A stretch of DNA of 11,628 bases from Gammaproteobacteria bacterium (GCA_003233075.1 QIKQ01000212.1:1-11628); one strand, 5' to 3'; counted from the stretch's first letter, positions 1 to 7,874 are shown. The notes: a model not told the origin generated them from the sequence alone. Numbers and translations are program-made.

Positions 1-11
1 GCTCCTGCGTT

Positions 12-59
12 GCTCTACCACGTGCATCCGTGCACGCGTGAAGAGCCGGGCTACAGCAG
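12..59. repeat. REP-like hairpin fragment at left edge
   Basis: A compound inverted repeat is visible. GCTCT (12-16) pairs with AGAGC (42-46), CAC (19-21) with GTG (38-40), and GTGCA (22-26) with TGCAC (31-35) around a TCCG loop. Positions 42-56 read as the reverse complement of CTGTAGCCCGGCTCT. This nearly matches the core of the 43-bp tandem repeat at the other end of the window, so the two are probably one repeat family in opposite orientation. I see no coding potential here. The element may extend beyond the window. Confidence 0.5.
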
Positions 60-85
60 ATATTGGTTATCGTTCTTACGCGATC

Positions 86-131
86 AACTATAGAACAGCA
101 GTGAGGCATGCCTCACTGCTGTTCTATAGTT
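86..131. repeat. Perfect 46-bp palindrome
   Basis: The left arm runs AACTATAGAACAGCAGTG and continues to a GGCATGCC centre at 105-112; the right arm is its exact reverse complement. There are no mismatches and no spacer. GATC tetramers flank both arms at 82-85 and 134-137. It lies 52 bp beyond the stop codon of the DsrC-like gene, so the operon transcript could end in, or be protected by, a 20-bp-plus hairpin. Neither strand has a U-run after the stem, so it is not a textbook intrinsic terminator. A repeat element or a cruciform-forming site is equally possible. Confidence 0.8.
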
Positions 132-183
132 TGGATCAAACAGGAAAACTTGACCTGAAGATTATAAAGGAATAAAAGCTAAC

Positions 184-552
184 TTATAGATCAAGCATAA
201 TTTTAAGTGGCTTGCGCATACCCGCGATTTTACAAGCTTGCTGACCATAACCATAAGGAAACATCGCGTAAAGATATTTGCGTGTCGCAATTTCCTTACC
301 GTGACGTTCTCGTAAAATTTTAAGTATAGTCCGCGCTTCAGGGATGCACTGGGTTTCAATAAAAAGGTCTCTGACCATATTTACAATTTCCCACTTTTTT
401 TCATCCATTTCTATATCGATGGTATCCGCTAACTTAAATCCGACCTCTTCCGTCCAGTCTTCAGGATCCAATAGAAAACCTTCATCATCAAGCTCTATGT
501 TTTTATCATCTAACTTTAAACAAGCCACGCTGCGCTCCTTACTAATGGCCAT
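184..552 (-). CDS. DsrC/TusE-family sulfur-relay-like protein
   Basis: A 122-residue cytoplasmic protein of the DsrC/TusE/DsvC family. The evidence is the N-terminal 'DDEGFLLDPEDWTEEVG' stretch (22-38), 'IPEARTILKILRE' (70-82) and the C-terminal 'KYLYAMFPYGYGQQACKIAG' block (92-111). Family members carry persulfide or form a trisulfide on C-terminal cysteines. Here Cys107 sits at the upstream (CysB) position, but the near-terminal catalytic cysteine (CysA, eleven residues on) is replaced by Ile118 and the tail ends KIMLDL. The other cysteines are Cys11 and Cys69. It is therefore unlikely to work exactly like TusE in tRNA thiolation or DsrC in sulfite reduction. The ATG overlaps the 3' end of the ferredoxin/anchor gene by 11 nt, with an AGGGG ribosome site inside that gene, so translation is probably coupled. 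It is the last gene of the nitrate operon. Family is confident; function here is unknown, with a regulatory or thiol-redox role the best guess. Confidence 0.87.
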   Translation of the reverse strand: MAISKERSVACLKLDDKNIELDDEGFLLDPEDWTEEVGFKLADTIDIEMDEKKWEIVNMVRDLFIETQCIPEARTILKILRERHGKEIATRKYLYAMFPYGYGQQACKIAGMRKPLKIMLDL

Positions 553-2377
553 GAGGAATTACCCCTACTTGTGGCATATCCGCTAAACCAGTCTCACAAG
601 CATGCTGCTCAAAACCTTTGTTGTGCCAGAAAAAAGCACCTGGCATCGTCGTTGGTATGACCAAGACATAAAACAAAGATCGGCCGATAAAGGCTGATAA
701 AAAAACCGAAACTACTATGAGTCCCCAGGCAAGGAAAAATAACAGTCCTGATAAAATATTAAGTGCTAAACCTGCCGCCATGGCTATCGAGACAAGGAGC
801 AGAATGTTTCGCAACCAATAGGTTTTACCAAAGGTGGTCAATTGCTGATAATGCGATGCACCACCCTCACCCTCTTGCTTGTGCATATCGCGAGCGTGAA
901 AAAATAGTCCCGTGGCTTCAAGCAGAACACCGGCTAAAATCATGGCAGCGGCAAACTCTAAAACAGGTGAGGCTGTTTGCGCGAATAATAAATGCGCTAA
1001 ACCTAAATAAACGCCTGCAACTAATCCACCAAACGAGAGCATAATGCCATAGAAACTGGTCAAAACTTGCCAATGATTCCAAAAAGGTCTCGCTTTGATG
1101 CGATAAATTTTATGCATAAAAAATAAAGCTATAATGCCAAAGATGCTGGCTATCCAACCAATCATAGTCAAACTCGTTTGCAACTTAGCGCTACTCACGT
1201 CAAAGAGTACAGGCAAGAAACTCATAAGCGTATACAAACCTAAGAAACTAAAGAAGATCATCAAACAGGCTGCTTCACGACTAACAGGAGAATACTTTAG
1301 ATTATTAAAGCCACGATAAAACTTCATTGGTTTACCCAAATGAATAGTCGACATTAATAATGCGAAGGATTGCAGACCTAAAAGACCAAACAATAACAAA
1401 GGCAGTACGGTTGGGAAATGCGTTAAGCTAATTGTTGTGATGCCAAAGTGTGGAGCAAAAAACTGGAATAGAAAACCACCAATGGCAAGTTGTGACAATA
1501 AGGTGAATAATACTAAGGGGTCTTCTCTTGAACTAAGTTTTTTAATATTCCACTCCGCTTTCGCCTCTGGATCTTTTAATACCTTGGAGTGATAAACACC
1601 TGTTTCAATATTTTTGCTATAACGAATCGGCGCCGAATCTGTTCGAGCCATTTCATTTGGTAAAGATTTAGTTTGTTGAAAACGTATATTTGGCTGCGTA
1701 ATTGACGGATCTGGAAATCCTGGAATACTTGTATTTAACTGATCACGATTTTCGGGCTTAGTCTCAATTACACCAAAATCTAAAGCACCAGCCAAACAAG
1801 AAGCAACACAGGCAGGCTTTAAACCCACTTCAAGTCGATCAACACACATATTACATTTTTCCACTTGGCCTTTCACCGGATCAAGCTGAGGTGCATTATA
1901 AGGACAAACCCAGGTGCAGTAGCCACAGCCAAAACAAATATCAGGGTCTTGCAATACTGCGCCGTATTCTGCAAATTTAGTATAGGCACGAGTCGGACAA
2001 CCTTTTAAGCACACTGGATCATCACAGTGATTACAAGCCATCGATAAATTTAGTCGATGATAATCAGGGTAAGAGCCACCCTCGACATAACCAACAGAAC
2101 GAAACGCTAAGTGAGGTGACAGATTATTTTTTTCACTGCAAGCTGATTCACAAGCATGACAAGCGATACAATTATCTGCGTTAAAATAAAAACCGTGTTG
2201 CTTATAACGGTCCGGATTATCACCAATACTGGAGTCGAAATTAATATTGAGTGACTTACCTGCCAACTTATCGTTAGATTCAACAAGTGTAATCGCCGTT
2301 CCATATTGGTTTTTTTCAGGTGCATCAGCTTTAGTGACAAATGCGTATTCTGGTTCGTCGTCTCTTACTTTCCACAT
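542..2377 (-). CDS. Ferredoxin (4x[4Fe-4S]) fused to DmsC-like membrane anchor
   Basis: A 611-residue fusion. Residues about 60-205 form a DmsB-type ferredoxin with sixteen cysteines in four groups: 70/73/76/80, 115/118/123/127, 148/151/154/158 and 175/178/190/194, enough for four [4Fe-4S] clusters. After a linker, residues about 285-580 hold some eight hydrophobic helices resembling the DmsC/YnfH anchor, including the loop 'LGKPMKFYRGFNNLKYSPVSREA' (347-369). In DMSO reductases these are two subunits: DmsC oxidises quinol and DmsB passes electrons to the molybdenum subunit. The gene starts 2 bp after the nasA stop, with AGGA about 10 nt before the ATG, so it most likely serves NasA. There is no Tat or Sec signal, which puts the clusters on the cytoplasmic side with NasA. 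Fusion and family are well supported. The role as quinol-to-NasA electron donor is inferred from context. Confidence 0.88.
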   Translation of the reverse strand: MWKVRDDEPEYAFVTKADAPEKNQYGTAITLVESNDKLAGKSLNINFDSSIGDNPDRYKQHGFYFNADNCIACHACESACSEKNNLSPHLAFRSVGYVEGGSYPDYHRLNLSMACNHCDDPVCLKGCPTRAYTKFAEYGAVLQDPDICFGCGYCTWVCPYNAPQLDPVKGQVEKCNMCVDRLEVGLKPACVASCLAGALDFGVIETKPENRDQLNTSIPGFPDPSITQPNIRFQQTKSLPNEMARTDSAPIRYSKNIETGVYHSKVLKDPEAKAEWNIKKLSSREDPLVLFTLLSQLAIGGFLFQFFAPHFGITTISLTHFPTVLPLLLFGLLGLQSFALLMSTIHLGKPMKFYRGFNNLKYSPVSREAACLMIFFSFLGLYTLMSFLPVLFDVSSAKLQTSLTMIGWIASIFGIIALFFMHKIYRIKARPFWNHWQVLTSFYGIMLSFGGLVAGVYLGLAHLLFAQTASPVLEFAAAMILAGVLLEATGLFFHARDMHKQEGEGGASHYQQLTTFGKTYWLRNILLLVSIAMAAGLALNILSGLLFFLAWGLIVVSVFLSAFIGRSLFYVLVIPTTMPGAFFWHNKGFEQHACETGLADMPQVGVIPHGH

Positions 2378-2379
2378 AT

Positions 2380-4560
2380 CTAATAAGTCCTAGCTTCTTT
2401 ATTACGAACTGCTGCCAATTCTTGATCTTCAACTCGCTCTATTTTAACGGCGCAATGCTTAAAAGCGGGTTGACGTGAATGCGGGTCTAATAAACCCAGG
2501 GTCAAACGATTAACACAATCGTAAAAATGAAAAGGTAAAAAGACCATATTTGGCGGCACCCTTTGCGTCAGTTGCACCATCACCACCGCATCGCCACGCC
2601 TCGAAGTTAAACGCACATAACTGCTGTGTTTAATACCGAGTTCTTTGGCCGCATCAGGATTCATTTCCATGTAGGCGGTAGGACTAAATTTATTAATATT
2701 GCCAACCTTGCCTGTGCGTGTCCGAGTGTGAAAATGCTCGACAACTCGACCACTGTTTAGCCAAAAAGGATAATCATCATCTGGCACTTCATTGTTATCG
2801 ATGAAAGGCAGAGGAATTAATTTGGCTTTGCCATCTTTATGCTGGAACTTACCATCCGTGTAGAGACGTTGCGCACCGGTCTCTTCACCTTCTTTACAAG
2901 GCCATTGTATGCCTTTTTGTTTTTCAAGTTTTGCGTAACTGAGACCCGAATAATCTAACATACGACCTTTTGATAACTCACGCATTTCATCAAAAGCGCC
3001 TTCAGTATCTTCTGGGAATTTAATCTTCTGGCCATTATCAAAGCGTTTCGCCATTTGATTAAAAATCCAAAAATCAGGTTTGGATTGTTTGTAGGGTGGC
3101 AGGACATTGCTAATCAAATTAACGCGTCGTTCAGTATTAGTAAAACAACCCTGCTTCTCTGCCCATATTGCCGCCGGAAAATAAACGTGGCTGTATTGAT
3201 TAGTCTCAACATCAGCATAAGCATCTTGCACTACTAAGAATTCTAATTTTTCAAAGATCTTACGAATTCTTGAGGTATTCATCATCGAAGTCATTGGGTT
3301 AGTTGCGATTATCCACAAACCCTTAATCTGTCCAGTTTCAATTGCCGGAAATATATCGGTTTGAAACAAGCCACGTTTTTTTGGAAAAAATTCTGCATCA
3401 ATCCCCCAGAACTCAGCGACTTCTTTTCTATCTTGCTCATTCTCTAACGCTCGGTAGCCTGGTAATCCAGAGCACGCTGACCATTCTCGTGTACCCATTG
3501 CATTACATTGACCAGTGATGGACAAGCTAGTACTGCCTGGTTTACCAATATTGCCAGTAATTAAATTTAAATTATTAATGCCAACGACGCCATCGGAACC
3601 ATGTGTGCTTTGATTAATTCCCATTGTCCAAATAGTCATCGCGCTACCAGCTTTGGCGTAAAGTCTGGCTACATTTCGAATAGTGTCTTCGTCAATGCCA
3701 CATATTTTTGCTGCGGTGGTCGGATCGTATTGATCAACAAGTTCTTTATATTCTTTATAGCCATTGGTATTGGCTTTTATGTAAGCTTCGTCTTCCAGAC
3801 CTTCATTTAAAATGACGTGGGCAAGGCTATTCAACAAGACAACATCCGTACCCGGGGTCACAGGCAAATGAATGTCAGCCATCTGGGCAAACATAGTGAC
3901 ACGGGGATCAACCACAATTATAGGAAATTTACGTTTTTCGAGCGCTTGCTGTAAACGCCAATAGATAATCGGATGTTGCTCAGGTAAGTTAGAACCAATT
4001 GCAAGTAAACACTCAGTGTGTTCAAAGTCTTCATAACAACCTGGAGGACCATCGGAACCAAAAGATCGCTTGTAACCTGATACCGCGGAGGACATACACA
4101 GAGTCGTATTGCCGTCGTAGTTATTTGTGCCGATAACGCCACGTGTTAATTTACCTAAAGTATAAAATTCTTCAGTCATTATTTGACCAGTGGATACAAC
4201 TGCAAAGGCATCACGACCGTAGCTGTCTTGAATTCGTTTTATTTCGTTTGCCGTTTTATCAAGAGCCTCATCCCAACTTACTTCAGCAAACTCATCATAG
4301 AATTTGTCCCGCATTAAGGGCACACTGCCTCTGTTTGCAGAATAAAATAACTCATGCTCAAAAATTCCTTTCAAACATAATTTGCCTCGATTCACATCAG
4401 CACTAGCAGCACCACGACTCGCCACGGCTTTGCCCGACTCATCCAAACCTACCTCAATAGAACAGCCCGTTGAACAATATCCACAAGTGGTGTATTTCCA
4501 CTCAACTACAGCCTTGTCTGCTATTTTGATAGGATTTTTTTGACTACGACCAAATAACAT
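2380..4560 (-). CDS. nasA: Assimilatory-type nitrate reductase, catalytic molybdoprotein
   Basis: A 726-residue bis-MGD molybdoenzyme of the NasA/NarB/NapA group that reduces nitrate to nitrite in the cytoplasm. An N-terminal [4Fe-4S] site is formed by Cys26, Cys29, Cys33 and Cys62 ('CGYCSTGC' ... 'KLCLKG'). Cys155 in 'TLCMSSAVSGY' matches the molybdenum-ligand cysteine of this group. Residues about 600-710 resemble the C-terminal molybdopterin-dinucleotide-binding domain. No twin-arginine signal is visible, which argues against a periplasmic NapA. The length matches cyanobacterial NarB and is well short of proteobacterial NasA, whose C-terminal BFD-type [2Fe-2S] domain is absent. That suggests a different electron donor, and the ferredoxin/anchor gene 2 bp downstream is the obvious candidate. 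AGGGA lies 6 nt before the ATG. Another formate dehydrogenase-like specificity is possible from sequence alone, but the nirBD and narK neighbours make nitrate by far the best substrate. Confidence 0.93.
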   Translation of the reverse strand: MLFGRSQKNPIKIADKAVVEWKYTTCGYCSTGCSIEVGLDESGKAVASRGAASADVNRGKLCLKGIFEHELFYSANRGSVPLMRDKFYDEFAEVSWDEALDKTANEIKRIQDSYGRDAFAVVSTGQIMTEEFYTLGKLTRGVIGTNNYDGNTTLCMSSAVSGYKRSFGSDGPPGCYEDFEHTECLLAIGSNLPEQHPIIYWRLQQALEKRKFPIIVVDPRVTMFAQMADIHLPVTPGTDVVLLNSLAHVILNEGLEDEAYIKANTNGYKEYKELVDQYDPTTAAKICGIDEDTIRNVARLYAKAGSAMTIWTMGINQSTHGSDGVVGINNLNLITGNIGKPGSTSLSITGQCNAMGTREWSACSGLPGYRALENEQDRKEVAEFWGIDAEFFPKKRGLFQTDIFPAIETGQIKGLWIIATNPMTSMMNTSRIRKIFEKLEFLVVQDAYADVETNQYSHVYFPAAIWAEKQGCFTNTERRVNLISNVLPPYKQSKPDFWIFNQMAKRFDNGQKIKFPEDTEGAFDEMRELSKGRMLDYSGLSYAKLEKQKGIQWPCKEGEETGAQRLYTDGKFQHKDGKAKLIPLPFIDNNEVPDDDYPFWLNSGRVVEHFHTRTRTGKVGNINKFSPTAYMEMNPDAAKELGIKHSSYVRLTSRRGDAVVMVQLTQRVPPNMVFLPFHFYDCVNRLTLGLLDPHSRQPAFKHCAVKIERVEDQELAAVRNKEARTY

Positions 4561-4594
4561 ATAAATTCCCTAAGCTTTAAATGAACGACGCGAT

Positions 4595-4927
4595 TTATTC
4601 TTCAGTTTTTTTTTCATCTAAAGATATATAAACAATACCCGCATCTATTTTAACAGGAAAACTAGCTGTACAACCCTCATCCGGCGCGACTGCCAGTCCA
4701 GTATCTAAATGAATTTTCCAGTCATGCAGAGGACAAGACACTTTTTTACCGTATACTATGCCCTGAGAGAGAGGACCCTGTTTGTGAGGACAAGAATCAC
4801 GTAACGCGAATATTTCGTCTTCTGATGTTCTAAAGATCGCAATGTCACCATCCGCGGTTTTCACTAGGCGCGAACCCAGCTTCGGAATATCATCAAACTT
4901 ACCTACTTTCAACCAATTCTCACTCAT
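4595..4927 (-). CDS. nirD: Nitrite reductase [NAD(P)H] small subunit
   Basis: A 110-residue Rieske-fold protein, the small partner of NirB in the cytoplasmic six-electron reduction of nitrite to ammonium. The motif 'CPHKQGPLSQG' with 'CPLHDWKIHLDTG' gives Cys46/His48 and Cys65/His68, the full ligand set for a Rieske [2Fe-2S] cluster. Some NirD proteins, such as the E. coli one, lack these ligands, so this copy may be electron-carrying rather than only structural. The gene lies 27 bp after nirB and 34 bp before nasA on the same strand. Its ribosome site is weak (GAGA before the ATG), so its translation may depend on nirB. Full length for the family. Confidence 0.95.
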   Translation of the reverse strand: MSENWLKVGKFDDIPKLGSRLVKTADGDIAIFRTSEDEIFALRDSCPHKQGPLSQGIVYGKKVSCPLHDWKIHLDTGLAVAPDEGCTASFPVKIDAGIVYISLDEKKTEE

Positions 4928-4954
4928 TCTAATATTCTCATTTTAATTCTAAAG

Positions 4955-7390
4955 TTAAACCATACTCACGATAGGAGTATATTCATGTGCATCAACACCC
5001 TCAGCTCGTGCTTTCCAAGGATCGTCTTGGGAAAATTTTTGTGAGAACCAAAACTCTTCAGCGAACTTTTTGCGTTTCTCTGCATCATCCACTATTCGCT
5101 CTTTAACATAAGTCAGACCAACACGTTCAATCCAGGGTGCGGTTCGTTCTAAGTAATGCGCCTCGCTGCGATACAGCTGCATGAACGCAGCGCAATATTC
5201 TTTGACTTCGTCTGTCGTTGTCACAGCACACATAAAGTCAGTTGCTCGTACTTTGACTCCGCCGTTACCACCAACGTGTAACTCCCAACCAGAATCAACA
5301 GCAACAACACCAAAGTCCTTGATTGTTGCTTCTGCGCAGTTTCGAGGACATCCAGAAACTGCCAATTTAAATTTGTGCGGCATCCATGAGCCCCAAGTCA
5401 TTTTTTCTAAATCTATGCCCATCTGGGTAGAGTTTTGTGTTCCGAAGCGACACCACTCACTACCAACACAGGTTTTAACCGTACGTACCGCTTTACCGTA
5501 AGCATGGCCTGAAACAAATCCAGCTTTCGATAAGTCACCCCAAATTGCAGGTAAATTTTCTTTTTTAATGCCAAGGAAATCGATTCGCTGACCGCCCGTA
5601 ACATGCACCGTTGGTACTTTGTGATTTTCTGCAATTTGGCCGAGCGCGATTAATTCTTTCGGAGTTGTTTCGCCGCCCCACATACGCGGAATAACCGAAT
5701 AAGTGCCATCTTTTTGAATATTGGCGTGAACTCGCTCGTTAATAAATCGTGACTGACTATCATCAACGTATTCATCAGGCCAAGCGCAAGTGAGATAAAA
5801 ATTTAAACCTGGACGACATTTGCCACATCCATCGGGCGTTTTCCATTCCATGAAATCCATGACGTTACGAATTGTTTTTAATTCATTACGTTTGATTGTA
5901 CCGCGAACTTCATCGTGCGTGAAATCAGTACAGCCACACATTGGCTTCAAATGCGGTGCAACCGAGTAGTCACCACCAACTGTTAACGCCAATAAAGTTT
6001 CAACTAAGCCAGTACAAGAACCACATGAGTTCGACGCTTTGGTATGTAACCGTACATCTTCCAACGTAAAAAGTTTTTCCTTAGTGATTGCCTTGACAAT
6101 TTCACCCTTACAAATACCGTTACAACCACAGATCTCAGCCGTATCAGCCATTAGTGCAACCCTATCATCTTCACCATGACCCGAATCACCTAAGTGCGCC
6201 TGACCAAATAATATTGTTTTTCGAAAATCTGTTATGTCTGTTTCATCGCGCAGCAAGTCGAAATACCAAGAACCATCAATGGTATCGCCATACATAACTG
6301 CACCAATAATTCTATTATTTTGCACTACTAATTTGCGATAAACGCCACTGGCCTCGTCCTGATAAACCAAGTCTTCGCTATTTTCATTACCAAAGAAATC
6401 ACCTGCTGAAAACAAATCAATTCCAGTCACTTTTAATTTTGTTGATGTCACAGATCCTTGGTACATACCAATGCCGTGTTTGGCGAGATGGTTAGCGCAT
6501 ACTTTTGACATTTCAAACAGCGGTGCCACCAATCCGTATGTGTTAGATCGATGTTCGACACACTCGCCTACTGCATAAACTCTTGGATCATATGTTTGTA
6601 AGGTATCATTAACGACTATGCCACGAATGGTATGCAATTTAGCAGTTTTGGCTAAATCAACGTTAGGCCGTATCCCAACCGCCATAACGACAAGATCAGC
6701 ATCCAATTCAGTACCATCTTTTAGTTTTACTTTTTCGACTCGATTTTTGCCTAAAATTGCTTCGGTCTGAGTCTCCATTAAAAATTTAAGTCCGCGCTCT
6801 TCAAGAGAGCTTTTAAGCATTTTAGCTGAAGCATCGTCCAGTTGTTTTTCCATTAAGCGATCGAGCAAATGGATAACAGTCACATTCATGCCTTGCTGCA
6901 TTAAGCCGTTCGCCGCTTCCAAACCAAGTAATCCACCACCAATGACGATTGCGTTTTTATATTTAGTCGAAGCCTCCAACATTAAATCAACGTCGTGAAT
7001 ATCGCGAAAACCAATCACGCCTTTAAGGTCTTTGCCAGGCAATGGTAAAATGATAGGCTTGGAGCCAGTCGCAATTAGCAAACGATCATAACTATGCTCG
7101 CTGCCATCATCGGCAATTACTTTATGTTTAATGCGGTCAATGTTTGTGACTTTCTTGCCAGTCACGAGCTTAATGCCATTGTCCTCATACCACTGCCTGT
7201 CGTTCAGGGTAATTTCTTCAATCGTTTTCTCGCCCGCGAGTACTGGTGACAACATAATGCGATTGTAATTTGGATAAGGCTCTTCACCGAAAACAGTAAT
7301 CTCATACATGTCAGGCGCGAGCTTCAGTACTTCTTCTAAAGTACGAACCCCTGCCATTCCATTTCCGACTAGAACTAACTTTTCTTTCAT
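4955..7390 (-). CDS. nirB: Nitrite reductase [NAD(P)H] large subunit
   Basis: An 811-residue siroheme enzyme that reduces nitrite to ammonium in the cytoplasm. Domains in order: an FAD-binding site with 'VGNGMAG' (8-14); a second dinucleotide site 'GGGLLGLEAA' (151-160) for NAD(P)H; two BFD-like [2Fe-2S] regions with Cys421/423/456/459 and Cys485/487/522/525 (Cys427 is an extra cysteine in the first); a nitrite/sulfite reductase half-domain (about 555-620); and the siroheme/[4Fe-4S] site with Cys641 and Cys647 in 'TCVGSEWCRFG' and Cys681 and Cys685 in 'SGCPRNCAEA'. All expected ligands are present. It is the first gene of the minus-strand operon. The ATG has GGAG 8 nt upstream (7399-7402) and lies about 50 nt from the expected start of a sigma-54 promoter. 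Siroheme synthesis genes are not in the window. Confidence 0.97.
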   Translation of the reverse strand: MKEKLVLVGNGMAGVRTLEEVLKLAPDMYEITVFGEEPYPNYNRIMLSPVLAGEKTIEEITLNDRQWYEDNGIKLVTGKKVTNIDRIKHKVIADDGSEHSYDRLLIATGSKPIILPLPGKDLKGVIGFRDIHDVDLMLEASTKYKNAIVIGGGLLGLEAANGLMQQGMNVTVIHLLDRLMEKQLDDASAKMLKSSLEERGLKFLMETQTEAILGKNRVEKVKLKDGTELDADLVVMAVGIRPNVDLAKTAKLHTIRGIVVNDTLQTYDPRVYAVGECVEHRSNTYGLVAPLFEMSKVCANHLAKHGIGMYQGSVTSTKLKVTGIDLFSAGDFFGNENSEDLVYQDEASGVYRKLVVQNNRIIGAVMYGDTIDGSWYFDLLRDETDITDFRKTILFGQAHLGDSGHGEDDRVALMADTAEICGCNGICKGEIVKAITKEKLFTLEDVRLHTKASNSCGSCTGLVETLLALTVGGDYSVAPHLKPMCGCTDFTHDEVRGTIKRNELKTIRNVMDFMEWKTPDGCGKCRPGLNFYLTCAWPDEYVDDSQSRFINERVHANIQKDGTYSVIPRMWGGETTPKELIALGQIAENHKVPTVHVTGGQRIDFLGIKKENLPAIWGDLSKAGFVSGHAYGKAVRTVKTCVGSEWCRFGTQNSTQMGIDLEKMTWGSWMPHKFKLAVSGCPRNCAEATIKDFGVVAVDSGWELHVGGNGGVKVRATDFMCAVTTTDEVKEYCAAFMQLYRSEAHYLERTAPWIERVGLTYVKERIVDDAEKRKKFAEEFWFSQKFSQDDPWKARAEGVDAHEYTPIVSMV

Positions 7391-7450
7391 TGCATGAACT
7401 CCGACAAAATCGATTTTAATTTTTTGTGTTTAATCTTTATTTTCAGTTAT

Positions 7451-7466
7451 TGCAAAGCATATGCCA
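7451..7466 (-). promoter_or_regulatory. Sigma-54 (-24/-12) promoter of the nirB operon
   Basis: On the minus strand the sequence reads TGGCATATGCTTTGCA. The invariant GG and GC are exactly 10 nt apart, and the match to the RpoN consensus TGGCACG-N4-TTGCW fails only at the C and G of CACG. Transcription would start near 7440, giving a leader of about 50 nt before the nirB ATG. A perfect IHF consensus and an NtrC palindrome lie upstream in the expected order, which raises confidence well above the motif alone. Confidence 0.85.
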
Positions 7467-7483
7467 CTCCAGTAATAACCATA

Positions 7484-7496
7484 TAACATGTTGATT
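7484..7496 (-). promoter_or_regulatory. IHF binding site, nirB side
   Basis: On the minus strand AATCAACATGTTA fits the IHF consensus WATCAANNNNTTR at every defined position. It is centred about 50 bp upstream of the predicted nirB start, between the -24 element and the NtrC-type site. That is the usual place for IHF to bend DNA so that an enhancer-bound activator can reach sigma-54 polymerase. Confidence 0.7.
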
Positions 7497-7541
7497 ATAC
7501 AAGTATTTATAATATTAGCTATTAATTGTTTGCTTATATAG

Positions 7542-7558
7542 TGCACTATAATAGTGCA
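7542..7558. promoter_or_regulatory. NtrC-type enhancer site, nirB side
   Basis: TGCACTATAATAGTGCA is a perfect 17-bp palindrome (8+1+8). It matches the NtrC consensus TGCACY-N5-RGTGCA in both half-sites. Its centre is about 110 bp upstream of the predicted nirB start, a typical distance for an NtrC enhancer, and about 350 bp from the narK start, so it could serve both. Confidence 0.85.
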
Positions 7559-7794
7559 TATGATAGACTCGCTGCAACCTTATAAATCACGCTACTGCAT
7601 TGATTTTAAAGCCATATGTAAGTGCCTGTATTCAGCGTTAAATATCTGTTTGAGCGCGAATATACAATTATTTAGCACCCCATAAGCTAAATTTTTGCAA
7701 TCACTATAAGTTCATATATGCATTGCAGAGCGTATTTTATATCGCCAAGCACTCTAAATACAAAACTAATTTAATTTAAACTGAGTCAGTAACT

Positions 7795-7811
7795 CGCACT
7801 TTTGCGGTGCA
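7795..7811. promoter_or_regulatory. NtrC-type enhancer site, narK side
   Basis: CGCACTTTTGCGGTGCA matches TGCACY-N5-RGTGCA except for the first base. Its centre lies about 98 bp upstream of the predicted narK start, mirroring the site on the nirB side. A weaker left half-site (AGCACT, 7748-7753) lies farther upstream without a good right half. Confidence 0.75.
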
Positions 7812-7855
7812 AAAACATTTATATTTAATACTTAATATTACCTATTCCTATTTTG

Positions 7856-7868
7856 AATCAGTAACTTA
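7856..7868 (+). promoter_or_regulatory. Possible IHF site, narK side
   Basis: AATCAGTAACTTA differs from WATCAANNNNTTR at one defined position (G for the last A of ATCAA). It sits between the NtrC-type site and the narK -24 element, but only 7 bp from the latter, closer than usual. It is less certain than the perfect site on the nirB side. Confidence 0.4.
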
Positions 7869-7874
7869 AGAGTA

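Noticed and set aside
86..131. Intrinsic terminator of the nirB operon
   Set aside because: The stem is strong, but no T-run follows on either strand, so it is reported as a palindrome with a possible 3'-end role only.
5181..5501. Plus-strand open frame opposite nirB, and similar open frames opposite other genes
   Set aside because: These lie wholly inside genes with strong family evidence on the other strand and show no domain, ribosome site or promoter of their own.
7391..7440. NasR/NasT-type antitermination leader before nirB
   Set aside because: The predicted leader is about 50 nt and shows no pair of hairpins with a terminator.
7672..7690. TTAGC/GCTAA inverted repeat in the middle of the divergent region
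   Set aside because: Five-base arms in AT-rich DNA are expected by chance, and no known operator matches.
7748..7764. Second NtrC site upstream of narK
   Set aside because: Only the left half-site (AGCACT) is recognisable; the right half does not match.
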